NCBI GenBank assembly: GCA_963921825.1
Contig: OY997591.1
Span: 14,627,515 to 14,691,514 of the forward strand
Length of the DNA stretch: 64,000 nucleotides
Reading direction: 5' to 3'
Source of the DNA: Erodium maritimum
Taxonomy: Eukaryota > Streptophyta > Magnoliopsida > Geraniales > Geraniaceae
A program made the position numbers and the translations under genes. This document shows positions 22,945 through 35,200 of the stretch, in pieces. The notes below the pieces were generated by a model. The model searched no databases. It was not told where the DNA came from and was given only the letters and a program-made list of their open reading frames with translations. Position 1 is the stretch's first letter. Every line of letters starts with the position of its first letter.

Positions 22945-23639
22945 AATTAATCAATCGGACTTAAATCAGATAAATTCAAGGACTTAACGGAAATTAAAGG
23001 ACTTAATTGGTAATTAGAGGACCGTTACGGACTGGACCGGGACTGATGACCGTCCCTTTTTGTGTTAAAACCAGGCTTTTACCCCGAGCACGGAGTAGGC
23101 ACGAACGTCAACAGCTAGGCGATCCAGATAGAGACTGAGAGGTAGGGAATACCTCGGAACCTTGCTTAATTACGGATGTACTAGAATGCATATAGGGAAA
23201 CCTAATAACCAGATAAATAACTAATATGCATATAGGATGTGATTGACGAGAGTAGCCTTATAAACTACGAACGACCTACGAGCCATGTCGTGCCGTAGGT
23301 GTTGGTATGCCGTGCTGGTAGAATCAGGCCATGTCGTGCATGTAGGATTGGTTGCTGATTGTGTTGGATTGTGTACTTTGTGCTGTTTGAACGGTTAATA
23401 AATAACAAACATGAAAACGAGTTGAGTTGAACTTGATGATGCATATTAGTGACTTGAGTGGTTATTTCCTGTTTATATGATATGTTGAACTGGGGATGTT
23501 GGGGATTGAATACCGGTTAAGCCGGTGGGGTTACCACGTTGCGTGTGGTGTCGGTAAGTGATGGTAAGTGCGTGATGGTTGTGTAAGTTGTTGAGAACGT
23601 GATTATGACTGTGAGTGTGATTGTGATTGTTCTGGTGAT

Positions 23640-23910
23640 ACCTGTTTGAGTTGTGCCCGAGAGGTGTGTCGTACCTTCCGATGTGCGGCCGGTAAAGTGT
23701 GAGGATTGTGTGTGCTTTGGTTACATGAGAAAGGTGGTTTCCCTACCTTCCGACCTAGAGTCGGTAAAACGTTGTGTCCCGCGAAGAGGTGGTTTCCCTA
23801 CCTTCCGACTAACACTCGGTAAAACGCTGTGTTGTGTTCCGCGAGGGACCAGGCCGCGAAGAGGCGATTTCCCTGCCTTCCGTCGATCGGTAAAACGTTG
23901 TGTTCCGCGA
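23640..23910 (+). repeat. Minisatellite in LTR block C2
   Basis: Four or five degenerate copies of a unit with GGTTTCCCTACCTTCCGACT and then CGGTAAAACGTTGTGTTCCG. Confidence 0.75.
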
Positions 23911-24010
23911 TGAGGTCGACCGCCTATCCCGACTTTGTGTTGGGGAAGTTGCGTGCGGCTACGCCGGGCCGAACGGGTTGCTCCCGAGACCGTGCATTGG
24001 TTATGAGTTG

Positions 24011-26932
24011 TGTCACGCCCCAATTTCAGTAAACCGAACTCAGGACGTGAACCTTTAAAACAATAAAACATTTTGAAACCCTTTACATTAAAACACTTTG
24101 AAAACACCATTTGTTCAACAAAATAATATTTGCAACTTAAAACACGTCCTAACAAGTGGACAAAAGTATGGTATCCGTCGCTAGACTCAAAATACACCCA
24201 GAATCCCGCTCCTAGCTCTTCAAGCTTCAGAAGCTCACCTAGTCCAACCTGCGACCGGTACCTGTAGGAAAAGCAGCTAGGGGTGAGCGTTCGCTCACCA
24301 CCACGGATAACAGACTGACTACGGCATAATTAGCAGACAATGCCGGTAACACCAACAACCAACTCAACACCGGGGATCACTATCCCCAAACTCAAGTAAC
24401 TTAACTGACACACAACCCGTTACTTCCTCAACAGACTCAACACTTGGACTCGTAAGGTAGACCCACCACAACGATCACGACCTCTTCCAAGGACTCAACA
24501 GACCACCACACAACACCCAAAATCACCAAGGATCGCACACCAAACAAGATCACAAAGGATCACATACCAGCTGCTCAGTAACCTCCCTCAATCACGCGCT
24601 TTGCCGAACCACTCAGGCCAGGCGGTCGACCTGTCTCAGTAACCTCTCTCACTCACGCGCTTTGCCGAACCACTCAGGCCAGGCGGTCGACCTGTCTCAC
24701 TAACCTCTCTCACTCACGCGCTTTCCCGACACAAAGTCGGGCCAGGCGGTCGACCTGTCTCAGTAACCTCTCTCACTCAGGTAACCACAATCACAATCAC
24801 AAGCGAGTTCAACAAATAGCAACAACACAGGTTCAACACTCCACATGCACTCATGGCCACACAAGACACCAACAGTAAAACACGGACTCAACAGCCCCAC
24901 AGGCACTCACGGCCTCTCAAGACACACCAACAGTAGAACACGGACTCAACAGCCCCACAGGCACTCACGGCCTCCCAAGACACCAAAGGTAAAGACACGG
25001 GTCCAACGACCCCACGGGCACTCAAGGCCACCCAAACTCAACAATAAATAACACGGGCTCTCAAGGCCACCCAAACTCAACAACAAATAGCACAGGCTCT
25101 CAAGGCCACCCAAACTCGACAATAAATAACACGGGCTCTCAAGGCCACCCAAACTCAACAATAAATAACACGGGCTCTCAAGGACACCCAAACTCAACAA
25201 TAAATAGCACGGGCCTCAAGGCCACCCAAACTCGACAATAAATAACGCCCAACAACCTCCGACATAATTGATGCCTCCAACAGTCCTAAGATCACTAGTT
25301 TCACAAACAACCTCCGGGCATGGTCATATGCCTCCAGTAATTTAATTATCGCTAAGTTCTCTGATCCTACGACATTACTAAGTGTCACATGCTTTTTCTC
25401 ATAAACGCTACAATCCCGTATCATGCATTTCTAATATTTAAATAAACCCATTCAACCCACGACACCCCGGTGTCACATGCAATTCTACTGTTAACTTTCC
25501 CTAGTCAGGGCCGAGATCCGGCTACTTTTCCCTACCTAAACCGAAGAACACCAGCTACGTTTCCTAGCTGCTAACGTTCTGGCTCGCTAACTCCGGGCTT
25601 CACTTCGATCGAAGTCGGACGCTAAAGATAACACGAAAGCCATAGTTAGAAGCGGTTCCCAGGTTAATTTAAAGGTCACGATTAATCCAGTTTTAAAATC
25701 GATAGTTGTCCTTTAAACTCGAGCAGGATAAAAGCGGAATTTACAACGAAACGTGTTCGAGTACTCGAGCCCTAACACAGAACCCGGTGCACGTTTCCCG
25801 TTGCACGAGTTTCGTGGCTCGGACCTCGAGGCATCCGATTCAACGTTCCACTTTTTGTCCCGATCCGATTAACAGTCCAAAATAAACGTTTCCAGTTTCC
25901 AAAATCAATTTGCAGATCTGAGTTATTAGTTCCAAAACTCACTTTACCCCTTTTCCATTATTTTCCTTAAAACTCAAGACTGAAATTAAGTTTTGCTTTT
26001 GATTTCCTTTTTACAATTCAACGATTCGAGTCCTGAACCAAAATATTGTTCCAAATATGACCAGATCCAAAGCAGGTTCGTAAAAAGGAAAGACAACGGG
26101 AAAATGTTCGGGTTTTGAACCGACCGGCCGCCGGCGAGGGCGGCGTCGGCCGGGGCCTCACCGTAGAGAAAAAGACGGTGGGAGGCGTCGGGTTTGCAGC
26201 CATGTAGGTGGGGAGAACGGCGGGGACCTTCCTCGCCTCAGATCCGGATGGCCCCAATGGCTCTGTCCCGGATCTGTCGAACGCGCCGGCGACCTGGCTC
26301 CGGTCTTTCACGGCGACGGTGAAGGGAGGAGAAGACGAAGGAGAGGGCGGCGAGACCGAGGGGCTCGGTGGCTGTTTCCCCGCCGGCGAGTTCGAAGCGA
26401 GCTCGGGACGAGGGAGATCGGGTCGGAGACGGAGAAGACGGCGGTGGGACAGTCGAATCTGGACGGAGAAGCGGAGGCGGCTCGGTGGTGGCGCGGTGGC
26501 TGGACGGAGAGGGAAGGGAGAGGTCGAACGCGGCGTGTGAAGAGAAGAGAGGGGTGGTCGGGATTGCAGACGGACGGTGAGGGAGAGGCCCTTGAGGTCG
26601 GAGACGCCGATTTCCGGCGAGGGTGAGAGGGCGAGAGGAGTGGGTCGGGAGGGGTTCGAAGAAGACGAAGAAGAAGGAGTGAGGGAGGGGAGGTCGGCTG
26701 TGTGCGTGAGAGAGAAGCAGCAAAATTTAGGGTTAAAACCCTAAAAGTGGGTATAAATACCCAGGGTTTGGGCTAGTTGGTTGGGCCAGGCCCAAAGAAC
26801 GAACCAGCCCAGCAGTTTTTTTTTACAGCTTTCTTTCGCGCTCGATCAAAATTTCTCGATCCGGTTTTCAACCACGACGCCTTAAACGATAACTTAAACA
26901 AGTTAAAACTTTTTACCGAGGCGGTCTTCACA
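24011..26932 (-). mobile_element. Solo LTR (family B), 2,922 bp, TSD AGTTG
   Basis: On the minus strand it begins TGTGAAGACCGCCTCGG at 26932 and ends CTGAAATTGGGGCGTGACA at 24011. AGTTG at 24006-24010 and AGTTG at 26933-26937 are the target-site duplication. It has the family landmarks: acceptor-like CCTACAGGT (intron end 24262), hairpin GGTGAGC-GAAC-GCTCACC (about 24281-24298), minisatellites (24580-25245) and donor-like TTAGGTAGGGAAAAG (intron start 25535). A GC-rich part at 26100-26700 gives overlapping ORFs up to 161 codons with low-complexity Ser/Pro/Arg content; these are rejected as genes. Confidence 0.9.
24580..25245 (-). repeat. Minisatellites in solo LTR B2
   Basis: Two arrays: three copies of a roughly 64-bp unit with ACTCACGCGCTTTGCCGAAC and then CAGGCCAGGCGGTCGACCTG (24585-24780), and about ten copies of 38-60 bp units with CACGGGCTCTCAAGGCCACC (24840-25245). 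Confidence 0.85.
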
Positions 26933-27509
26933 AGTTGTGTGCTTGAGAATGCCTTGGATTTAAATGAGTGTTGTTGTGTTTGTGGCTATGGGTGTTTACT
27001 TGGATTGTTCCCTTCGGTGTGTGCCAAGGTATAGTGGTTGGTGTTAAGTTAAAGTTGGTATGGTTGGACTGGTGAGTGTCTGGTTAAAGTGGGTATTGTC
27101 TTGACTGGCTTAAGTGCCGCTTCGTCATATCAAACTTTTTAATAAACTGTGAACCGTGGAAAGGCTTCTTGTAAATCTGTAATGAGGTGGTTTTCGTGGT
27201 TTTTCCCTACTGAGCGTCAAGCTCACCCTTTACCGTGTTTTCTGCAGGTGCTAGCTGGGAGTTGGATTAGGGGACATCGTAGAGCATTGGGATAGCGAGG
27301 GTCCGGGACTATCTTTATTTTATATTTCTTAGAGACGTACAGTTTGTGTTGACTATTGTAAATAACTGAGCTTGGGACTCAAGGTTTTGGACATGCTGGT
27401 TTATATTATTCACTTACTTTCATATTTTTAATCGTTTTTATATTACTTTTATGTTATTTTCACTAAGTCACGTCTCGGGTCCGGTCAATACCGGATTTGG
27501 GGTGTGACA

Positions 27510-27789
27510 GCTGGCCTCTAGTGTATCTGATCGGGTGGCATCCCTTGACATTCCCAGTGTAGCCTTGGCAGTCTGGTTTCCCTGTGGGCCGTGCCCTTTT
27601 GGGCCTTGTTTTGTCCCATCCTCAAGGGTGATTGTGATTCACTGCCCAGCCAGTCGGGGAGGACATGACTGGTCACCCACGAGGGTACCTCGTGCGAGGA
27701 TGGTCGACGATTGAGAGGCCATTCTCATTGGTTATTTCTCAAGCCCCATTCAGGTTGATACCAACTGAAATCTCCAACGGTCCCTAGTG
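27510..27789. other. Spacer, nothing recognised
   Basis: Moderately GC-rich sequence between the LTR end and the decayed copia pol. No primer-binding site follows the LTR, which supports a solo LTR. Confidence 0.3.
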
Positions 27790-30305
27790 TGGATAAGGAG
27801 GACCTATATACATTGCCTCCTGGTGATGCACTCTGGATCGATATGAAAGAGACACTAGATCATTGGAAATGTGGCCAACGGCTTAAGGCATTAAGGTGGA
27901 TCGTGGGGAAGCCCGTATACAATTCCTTTGAGAGAGAACAATCCTTACAGTGAAGCGTGCTACTTGGAGACCAAGAAAGTATTTTAAGGTTCCAAAATCC
28001 TTGATCTTGAACCGTCAATGCAAATGTTCTTTAAGTTGTTGAATATGGGGTGTATCAGTTCCACTAATATCCACATCGTCCACTTATATGAGGACAACCA
28101 TGAACGAACCAGGAACAAAAAAAGTGAAAAGGGAGTGCTCTACGATTGAAGGCTTGTAACCAAGGGTGGTAACAAATTCCAATTACTTCTGGTACTAGTT
28201 GTGTGAAGCCTATTTTAAGTCATATAGAGATTTGTGTAGAAAACTCGATGCCCCTTATTTAGAAAAGCTTTGCGGAACTTTCATATACACATCCTCACGT
28301 AGATCCTCATGGAGGAAGGTGTTGTTGACGTCGAGTTGATACAACGATCAGTTACGAGTAACTATAATGGCAAGGAGTCAATGCATAATAACCATTTTGA
28401 CGAAAGGGGCAAATGTGTTAGTGTAATTAATGCATTATACTTGGGTGTAACCCTTTGCAACGAGACGGACTTTATAACGCTTGATGCTTCCATCTGATCG
28501 GTATTTGACTTTATAAACCAATTTAAAGTCAATGGCTTATTTTCCTAGAGGAGCCCTTATTAAGCTCCAATTGTGATCCCTTCGAGGGTTGCGATTTTTT
28601 TCGTCGTAGCGTCACGCCAATGCTCATGCTTGATTGCATGTTGAAATGTGTGTGGCTCACCCATTGAGTATATGTCCACTAGAAAAGCAGAGTGATTTGA
28701 TGATAAGTCATCATATGAGATGTACCGTCGAGTTGGTCGAAGGAGCGGGTATGTACCTTGACATGATTGACAATGGCAAATTGTAATCATTTGCACTCAA
28801 GCTTGTCAAAGGTTTGCGAGCACGTTTAGGAGGAAGAGACGACTCCTTAATGATCTCATGAACTGTGACTTCAACCGTATCAAATTTTGAGGACGTAGAT
28901 GAAGTCACAAATGACGAAGGAAGTTATGCCGGGAGAAATACTAGGTCAAGAAAAGGAGGGGCATGTAGGGTGGTAGGTTCGGGTTCCTTACACTGGTCAC
29001 TTGAAAAAATGTTCTACCAAAACTGTACATCACGAGAGATAACAATTTCTCCTGTGTCAAGATCATAAACTCGATAAACCTTCTTCCCCTTTGGATATCT
29101 TATGAACAATCCTGGACAAGATTGCGAAGAGAAGAGAATTTATCATGTGTTTGTTGGTGAACGTAACAAAGGCAACTGAAGCTACGAAGGTGGTCGTAAC
29201 CTGGCTTCTTCCCATATAACTTCTTAAAAGGAGTCTTGTTTCCAATAACTACGAGTGTCATTCGATTGATTAAATAAGATGGTGTAAGCATATATCCACC
29301 CCAAAAGCATAACATAAGTTTAGCTTGGAAGCGTAGAGCCCAACAACCTATAAGGTGTGTCTATGTTTGCTTTCGATAACGCCATTTTATTGTGGCGTGC
29401 CGACACAACTTGTTTGGAATTCCATGCCACTTTGGTGGTAGTAGGCCGCCAACTCATGATGTTGGAACTCCTTGCCTCCATCAGTGCGGAGACACTTGAC
29501 TTGAGTGTCAAACTGACCTGCCACCCAATAAAAGAAATGGAAAAGTTGTGTTTTGACCTCTAACGTGTGCATCATTATGAATAATCATATGGCCTTGGTA
29601 TAGTCATACACAATCGTAAGGACAAAATGACATCCCGAGAGGGAGGGTGTGTCGTACGAGCCCCAAATATCACAATAAATTAATTCAAAAATGTGAGTAG
29701 TCTTATTTGTATGGACTACAAAGGGTAATCACATCTATTTATCCCGACAACAAGCATTACATACATCTAATTCATTCTTAGTAAAGTTCGTAGATGGAGT
29801 TGCAATTAAAGATAAAACGGGAAACCAGTATGTGCCCCAATGGTCGATGCCATAATTGAGCATGATTATTGGCATGAGTCAATAATGCATGTCCTATCAC
29901 CGTTGCCTTCCAATAACATATCCCATTCTGCACCTTACTCATTCCAATCATCTTTCTCGAGGGTAACTCCTTGGATGAGGCATTGATCAACCAGGATTTA
30001 ACCAAAGTATTATTTTGTCACTATGGTTACAAGTACGTAGCATATTAGAATGGTTGAGAAAGAGTGCCATCGATGAATCCTAGCTTGTGTTTGAATAACA
30101 AAGCATCATACATCTTATGTCCCGATAGTTGTCCCTAGAATCAATTAGTGGTTGAGTGACAACGACCATACTAGGGCTATCGCCTAGAAACAAGTAATAT
30201 GAGGAAGTTGGGTTATTGGTGGATAAAGTAGTAAACCTAGACTTAGAATTAGAGGATTTCTTTTCATTCATTGTAGGCTATGATAGCAATAAAAAAAAGA
30301 ATAAG
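27790..30305 (-). pseudogene. Ty1/copia gag-pol remnant, heavily degenerate
   Basis: Minus-strand pieces in element order: a degenerate primer site reading TTGCTATCATAGCC (30277-30290); gag start with SSYYLFLGDSPSMVVV (ATG at 30271); a large deletion of gag and protease; GAG-pre-integrase WHRPLGH (about 29810-29880); integrase with VKCLRTDGGKEFQHHELAAY (about 29430-29500) and, after frameshifts, FKKLYGKKPGYDHLRSFSCL (about 29170-29230); reverse transcriptase pieces MGEPHTFQHAIKHEHWRDA (about 28600-28660) and FKIKDFGTLKYFLGLQVAR (about 27955-28010). Many stops and shifts. No RNase H and no left LTR were recognised. Copia pol copies and integrates the element; this one cannot. Confidence 0.8.
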
Positions 30306-30785
30306 TGTATCCCAACTTGATATTTCATTGATCAAAGGTGTTACATATTTATACAAGAGTCATTGGATCAAAAAAAAAGAAATAAAGGATTTGCCTAACA
30401 ATTACACTATCTACGAATAGGACAAAAATTCATATGAATCAATTACATAACCAAAATCTTGTGATTGAGATCAATAATGATTTCGATACAAGATTATTGT
30501 CCATAACAATGGTTGAAATCAGTTTTGATTCATTTTCCGGCTTTAAGTTCTCACTGAGATTAGAAATAGTTACAAGATCAATCAAATAAGAACTTATAGA
30601 TAGACTCAGAAGGTTATTACCTATCTTGATTTTAGTATGTCATTGGTATCATCAAGGCCGAGAAGAATATAATTAAGACGATAAATCTTAGTAGCGGGAA
30701 CGGACATAATAAACAATTTGTGATCAATCTAGTTTTGATTTTGATTTTGGTTTGATATTTTATCAATCATATTAATCTCGAGGTC
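30306..30785 (-). mobile_element. Probable copia 5' LTR remnant
   Basis: On the minus strand, TTGTATAAATATGTAACACC (TATA-like) is followed by ATCAATGAAATATCAAGTTG and GGATACA ending at 30306, directly before the degenerate primer site. The right boundary is unclear and is limited by the MITE duplication at 30786. Confidence 0.45.
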
Positions 30786-30788
30786 TTA

Positions 30789-31073
30789 GGGCATCCACAA
30801 CCATATAGCTGGTTGTTGGCGGGGAGTGCTGGCGGGGAGAATAAAAAAATATTTTTTGTTGGCTTATAGTCAGCTCTCCCAGCTAGTACCCTACAATACT
30901 AAGCCTTTTTGTTGGCTTATAGTAATCCCTTTTGTTTATATTTTTGCTCCCAACGGGCGGTGAGAGGAGGTGAGAAGCTCCTAGACATCACTCCCAGCCA
31001 ACGACTTCCCAACCAGCTCCTCGCCGACGTTTTCTTCGCGCCAACACCTCCTCACCCACAATTGTGGATGACC
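30789..31073. mobile_element. PIF/Harbinger (Tourist-like) MITE, TSD TTA
   Basis: Left end GGGCATCCACAACC, right end ATTGTGGATGACC, whose reverse complement is GGTCATCCACAAT: inverted termini of about 12 bp. TTA at 30786-30788 and 31074-31076 fit the 3-bp TWA duplication of the Harbinger superfamily. 285 bp, no coding. Subterminal words such as TTGTTGGCTTATAGT recur within the element. It sits roughly 330 bp upstream of the AGO1 TATA-like site. Confidence 0.8.
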
Positions 31074-31400
31074 TTAAGTAATAGACCAGCAGCAAGAGTC
31101 CCTGTCCCAGCCTTCATGTATTTATTTGACTTATCTTTGTGATCAACTACACATCTTAATAAAATCTTCCAAAAAAAGGAATATAGAACTCGTCTTTTAA
31201 GGTGAGAACCAAAATAATGAAATGGGATGCACCAATCTCGTGAAAGGATGCATCAATGAAAGGTCATTAGATGACGTGTACGTTGAAGCCACGTAAGACA
31301 CCACGTCGGACACAAGAAGATTCCAGATGAGAGAGAGGAGTGAGGGGAGATGGGATTGGTGGGGTAGGGTTTGGTGACAGAGTGGCAATGCCTAACCCTC

Positions 31401-31558
31401 CGCTATAAGAGAAAGAGAGGGTGATATTTTATATGCCTAGTCGAGGGTGGAGAGAGAAACAGTGTTGGTGCTTTGCGATATAACCTGTTTTGTTTTCTAT
31501 CTCCGTCGTCGTCAGTGTCTCTTGTGTGCGCTTTTCCGGCGCCGCTTCTGGTTTTCAG
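31401..31558 (+). promoter_or_regulatory. AGO1 core promoter and 5' non-coding exon (inferred)
   Basis: CGCTATAAGAGAAAGAGAGG at 31401 is a plausible TATA-like site, followed by a CT-rich stretch and the exon end GGTTTTCAG|GTGAGA, with a strong splice donor at 31559. The acceptor is probably AG at 32238 or 32251, just before the ATG at 32260, giving a 5'-UTR intron of about 0.7 kb. The transcription start cannot be seen. Confidence 0.45.
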
Positions 31559-32259
31559 GTGAGAATTGCTTCCCATTTCTCCGACCTTTTCAATCCATGT
31601 AGCGGCGGATCTGCTTCTCCTGCTCTTTCCCTCACTGTTTTTGGCCTGTTTTCTCTAGTTTTTTCTTCTGATCTACTTTGCTTCTAGGGTTCTACTGTCT
31701 AGGATGTGGAATGTGGCGTCATACTGTGTTTCGATGAGATCGTTTGGATTTTATTCAGTATTTGTCATTTATGTGCTATTTTCCTCCGACGATTCAATGT
31801 TTAGGGTTTCAAGTGATTAACACTTAAATTTTTTCTCCTATTTTTTTCTATTTGGTGTGTGCTTCTGGTTGGTGCTTGTTTAATTTGCTCGGTTTCATGA
31901 TTCATTGTAATAATAATAGTTATTATTGTTGTTTACTTCAGATGTAGGGTTCATTTTTGGTATTTTGTTTTCGGTTTAACTATATTCCTAAAGAAATGGG
32001 TGTTATGGTGTGGTTGATGAGATTTATCTCAACAGTTCTCGTTCCTTGACATGTTTTAGGGTGTTGATTGGTGGGTGACTGAACATTAAGGCTGATACGG
32101 TTACATATGATTTTTATACTGAATATGGTATTCATGATGTATCTGGGTATTCGTGTGTATTTTTTTAGTGTAAATATGAGTATGGTCATGTTTATTTGTG
32201 ATTGATACCATTGTGACATCATAACTGAACTATGGTAGGTAATCTGCTAAGTTTTCATC

Positions 32260-35200
32260 ATGGTGAGGAAGAGAAGGTCTGATGTCCCTGGTGGTGGGGA
32301 GAGCTCTGAGGGTCAGGGGTCTGGTGGTGGTGGTCGGGGAAGGGGTGCCCCTCAACATCATATGGGAGGAGGCGGACCTCAAGGAGGATACCAAGGACAG
32401 CCTGGAGGAGGTGGGCCTCAAGGAGGTTACCAACAGCATGGAGGAGGTGGACCTCAAGGAGGATACCAAGGACAGCATGGAGGAGGAGCCTATCAAGGTG
32501 GAAGAGGTCGGGGATCCCAGCCCCAGCAAGGAGGTCAGGGTGGTGGTCGTGGTGGCCGTGGAATGCCTCCACAACAGCAGTATGGAGGAATGCCTCCACA
32601 GCAACAGTATGGTGGAATGCCTCCACAGCAGCAGCAGTATGGCGGCCCTCCTGAGTTTCAAGTCAGGGGAAGGGGAGGCCCTGTTGAGCCTCAAGGCAGG
32701 GGAAGGGGAGGCCCTCCTCAGCAAGGGGGGCGTGGAGGATATGGTGGTGGTCGCATGCCAGGTCGTGGGGAAGGACCCTCTGCAAGTGGCCCATCCAGAC
32801 CACAAGTTCCCGAGCTGCATCAAGCAATCCCAGCTCACCATCAACCCGTGGTGACTCTTCAGCCTGCACATCAACCCGTGGTGACTCCTCAGCCTGCACA
32901 ATCTGAAGATAGTTCATCTACCCGACCACCAGAGCCTTCACAGGTGACAGAACAATTTCAGCAACTTGCTATCCAGGAAGAAGCGAGTCAGAACCAAGCA
33001 ATCCAACCTGCACCGCAATCAAGCAAGTCAGTGAGGTTCCCTCTTAGACCAGGCAAGGGCAGTAATGGAAAAAGGTGCATAGTGAAGGCAAACCATTTCT
33101 TTGCGGAATTGCCAGACAAAGATCTTCACCAGTATGATGTGAGTTATGAATGCATCTCTCTATCTTGTTATTTCATGCTGGGATGCTTGTTGATGTTTTG
33201 CATAACATTTTTAGGTCACCATTAAACCCGAGGTTACATCTCGAGGAGTCAATCGCGCTGTGATGGCAGAGCTGGTTAAGTTGTATAAGGAGTCACATCT
33301 TGGAAAGAGGCTCCCAGCATATGACGGCCGCAAAAGTTTGTACACTGCTGGTCCCCTACCTTTTGTGTCCAAGGAATTCCGAATTATACTGCTCGACGAG
33401 GATGATGGAACAGGCGGTCAAAGGTGTGACTCTCAAACTTTTATTACAATTTTCTACTGTTATGTGTTTTATGCCCCCCTTCCGCCCTTGATTTGTGATT
33501 ATCTTCACATGTAGGAGAGAGAGGGATTTTACAGTTGTCATCAAATTGGCTGCACGTGCTGATCTACATCACCTGGGACTCTTTTTACAAGGAAAGCAAG
33601 CTGATGCACCCCAAGAAGCTCTTCAGGTTCTTGACATTGTTCTGCGTGAACTGCCAACTACTCGGTATAGATTTTGATCTGTGTTCCATAAAATTCATTT
33701 CATACAAGCATGTATTGGTATGATATGGGAATCATTTATTGCCACTTTACTGTTTTCAGGTATTGTCCTGTGGGGAGATCATTTTACTCACCTGACCTAG
33801 GCAGAAGGCAGCCCCTGGGAGAGGGGTTGGAGAGCTGGCGTGGTTTTTATCAAAGTATTCGTCCAACTCAGATGGGGCTATCACTGAACATTGGTAAATA
33901 TTTTCACAGTTCTTTCTTAACCCATATACATTTGTTTCATACAAACTTGCCTCTATGCAATCATGCTTGTAATTGCATGAATTCTTACCATACTACTCTT
34001 GACACTGTTCTATTTAATATTCACACATCTCATTAAACCCTTATCCTACAGATATGTCTTCCACTGCTTTTATTGAGCCGTTGCCCGTTATTGAGTTTGT
34101 TGTCCAGCTTCTGAACAGGGATCCTTCTAGACCATTGTCTGATGCTGACCGTGTGAAGGTTAGAATCATTTTAGATCTGGTCTACATGGTGGTTATCTGA
34201 TGGACGATGACTGTTGCTATGTTGCTTTGACAATTAAATCAGTTTCGTATCTTCTTCTTCCAATGATTGTTCTGATTTCGTCAGATCAAGAAAGCGCTTA
34301 GAGGTGTCAAGGTAGAAGTTACTCACCGAGGAAATATGAGGAGGAAATATCGTATATCTGGTTTAACTTCACAGACAACACGAGAGTTGACGTGCGTATT
34401 ATTAATATGTTAATTGTTACTTATTAGTTAATGTGTTCCTCAAATTACAGTTTGTGCTGATGTGAAGTTTTATCTCATATACCTTTATGTGTTCAGTTTT
34501 CCAGTTGATGAACAAGGCACAACAAAAAGTGTTATTCAATACTTTCATGAAACATATGGATTTACTATTCAACATACTCAGTGGCCTTGTCTGCAAGTGG
34601 GAAATCAGCAGAGACCAAATTATTTACCGATGGAGGTCTGCCCATGTCTAATCTTTGCTCTCATGGTATTTGGTCATTTGACATTCACATGCATCCTTAA
34701 TCTTATTGCTGTCAATTTCAGGTATGCAAGATTGTGGAGGGTCAGAGATATTCAAAAAGACTGAATGAGAGACAGATTACTGCATTGCTGAAAGTGACTT
34801 GTCAGCGTCCTCAAGAAAGGGAACATGACATTATGCGGGTATGTTTATTGGCAAGATTGTGCCGGGTAGCAAGACAGTCCCTATGAATTTGATGCATATA
34901 TTTTCTATATGGACTTGTTTAGCAATTTCTCACAGTTATGTTTATATGCTAATTCTGTAACCATATCATGTTTCATTATTCATCATTCACCATTACTAGA
35001 ATTTTCTGCATTTGCTCAGACTGTTCATCATAATGCATATGACCAAGATCCTTATGCAAAAGAATTTGGGATAAAGATCAGTGACAAGCTTGCTTCTGTC
35101 GAAGCTCGTATTCTTCCCCCACCCTGGGTAAACCAATCATTACTTACCCTTATCCTGTTCTTTTTTGCACTACTGTGCATCTGTCTTATATTTGCTGAAA

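Larger units (their letters stand above)
22945..27509 (+). mobile_element. LTR-like block, gypsy LTR family C copy 2 (interrupted)
   Basis: Ends CGGTCAATACCGGATTTGGGGTGTGACA at 27509. It has the family order: donor-like GAGAGGTAGGGAA at 23137, minisatellite 23640-23910, TGAGC-GTCAA-GCTCA hairpin at 27211-27225 and acceptor-like TTTTCTGCAGGT at 27238. A solo LTR (24011-26932) sits in the middle. The 5' end could not be fixed, so the start given is only where similarity to the block at 900-1300 is clear. Confidence 0.55.

Noticed and set aside
26238..26723. 161-codon minus ORF and overlapping plus ORFs
   Set aside because: GC-rich part of a solo LTR with TSD; frames overlap on both strands with biased composition.
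32230..32901. 223-codon minus-strand ORF opposite AGO1 exon 1
   Set aside because: It is the antisense of a Gly/Gln-rich repeat region; low-complexity Ser/Leu/Arg content, no domain. AGO1 frame is clearly the coding one.
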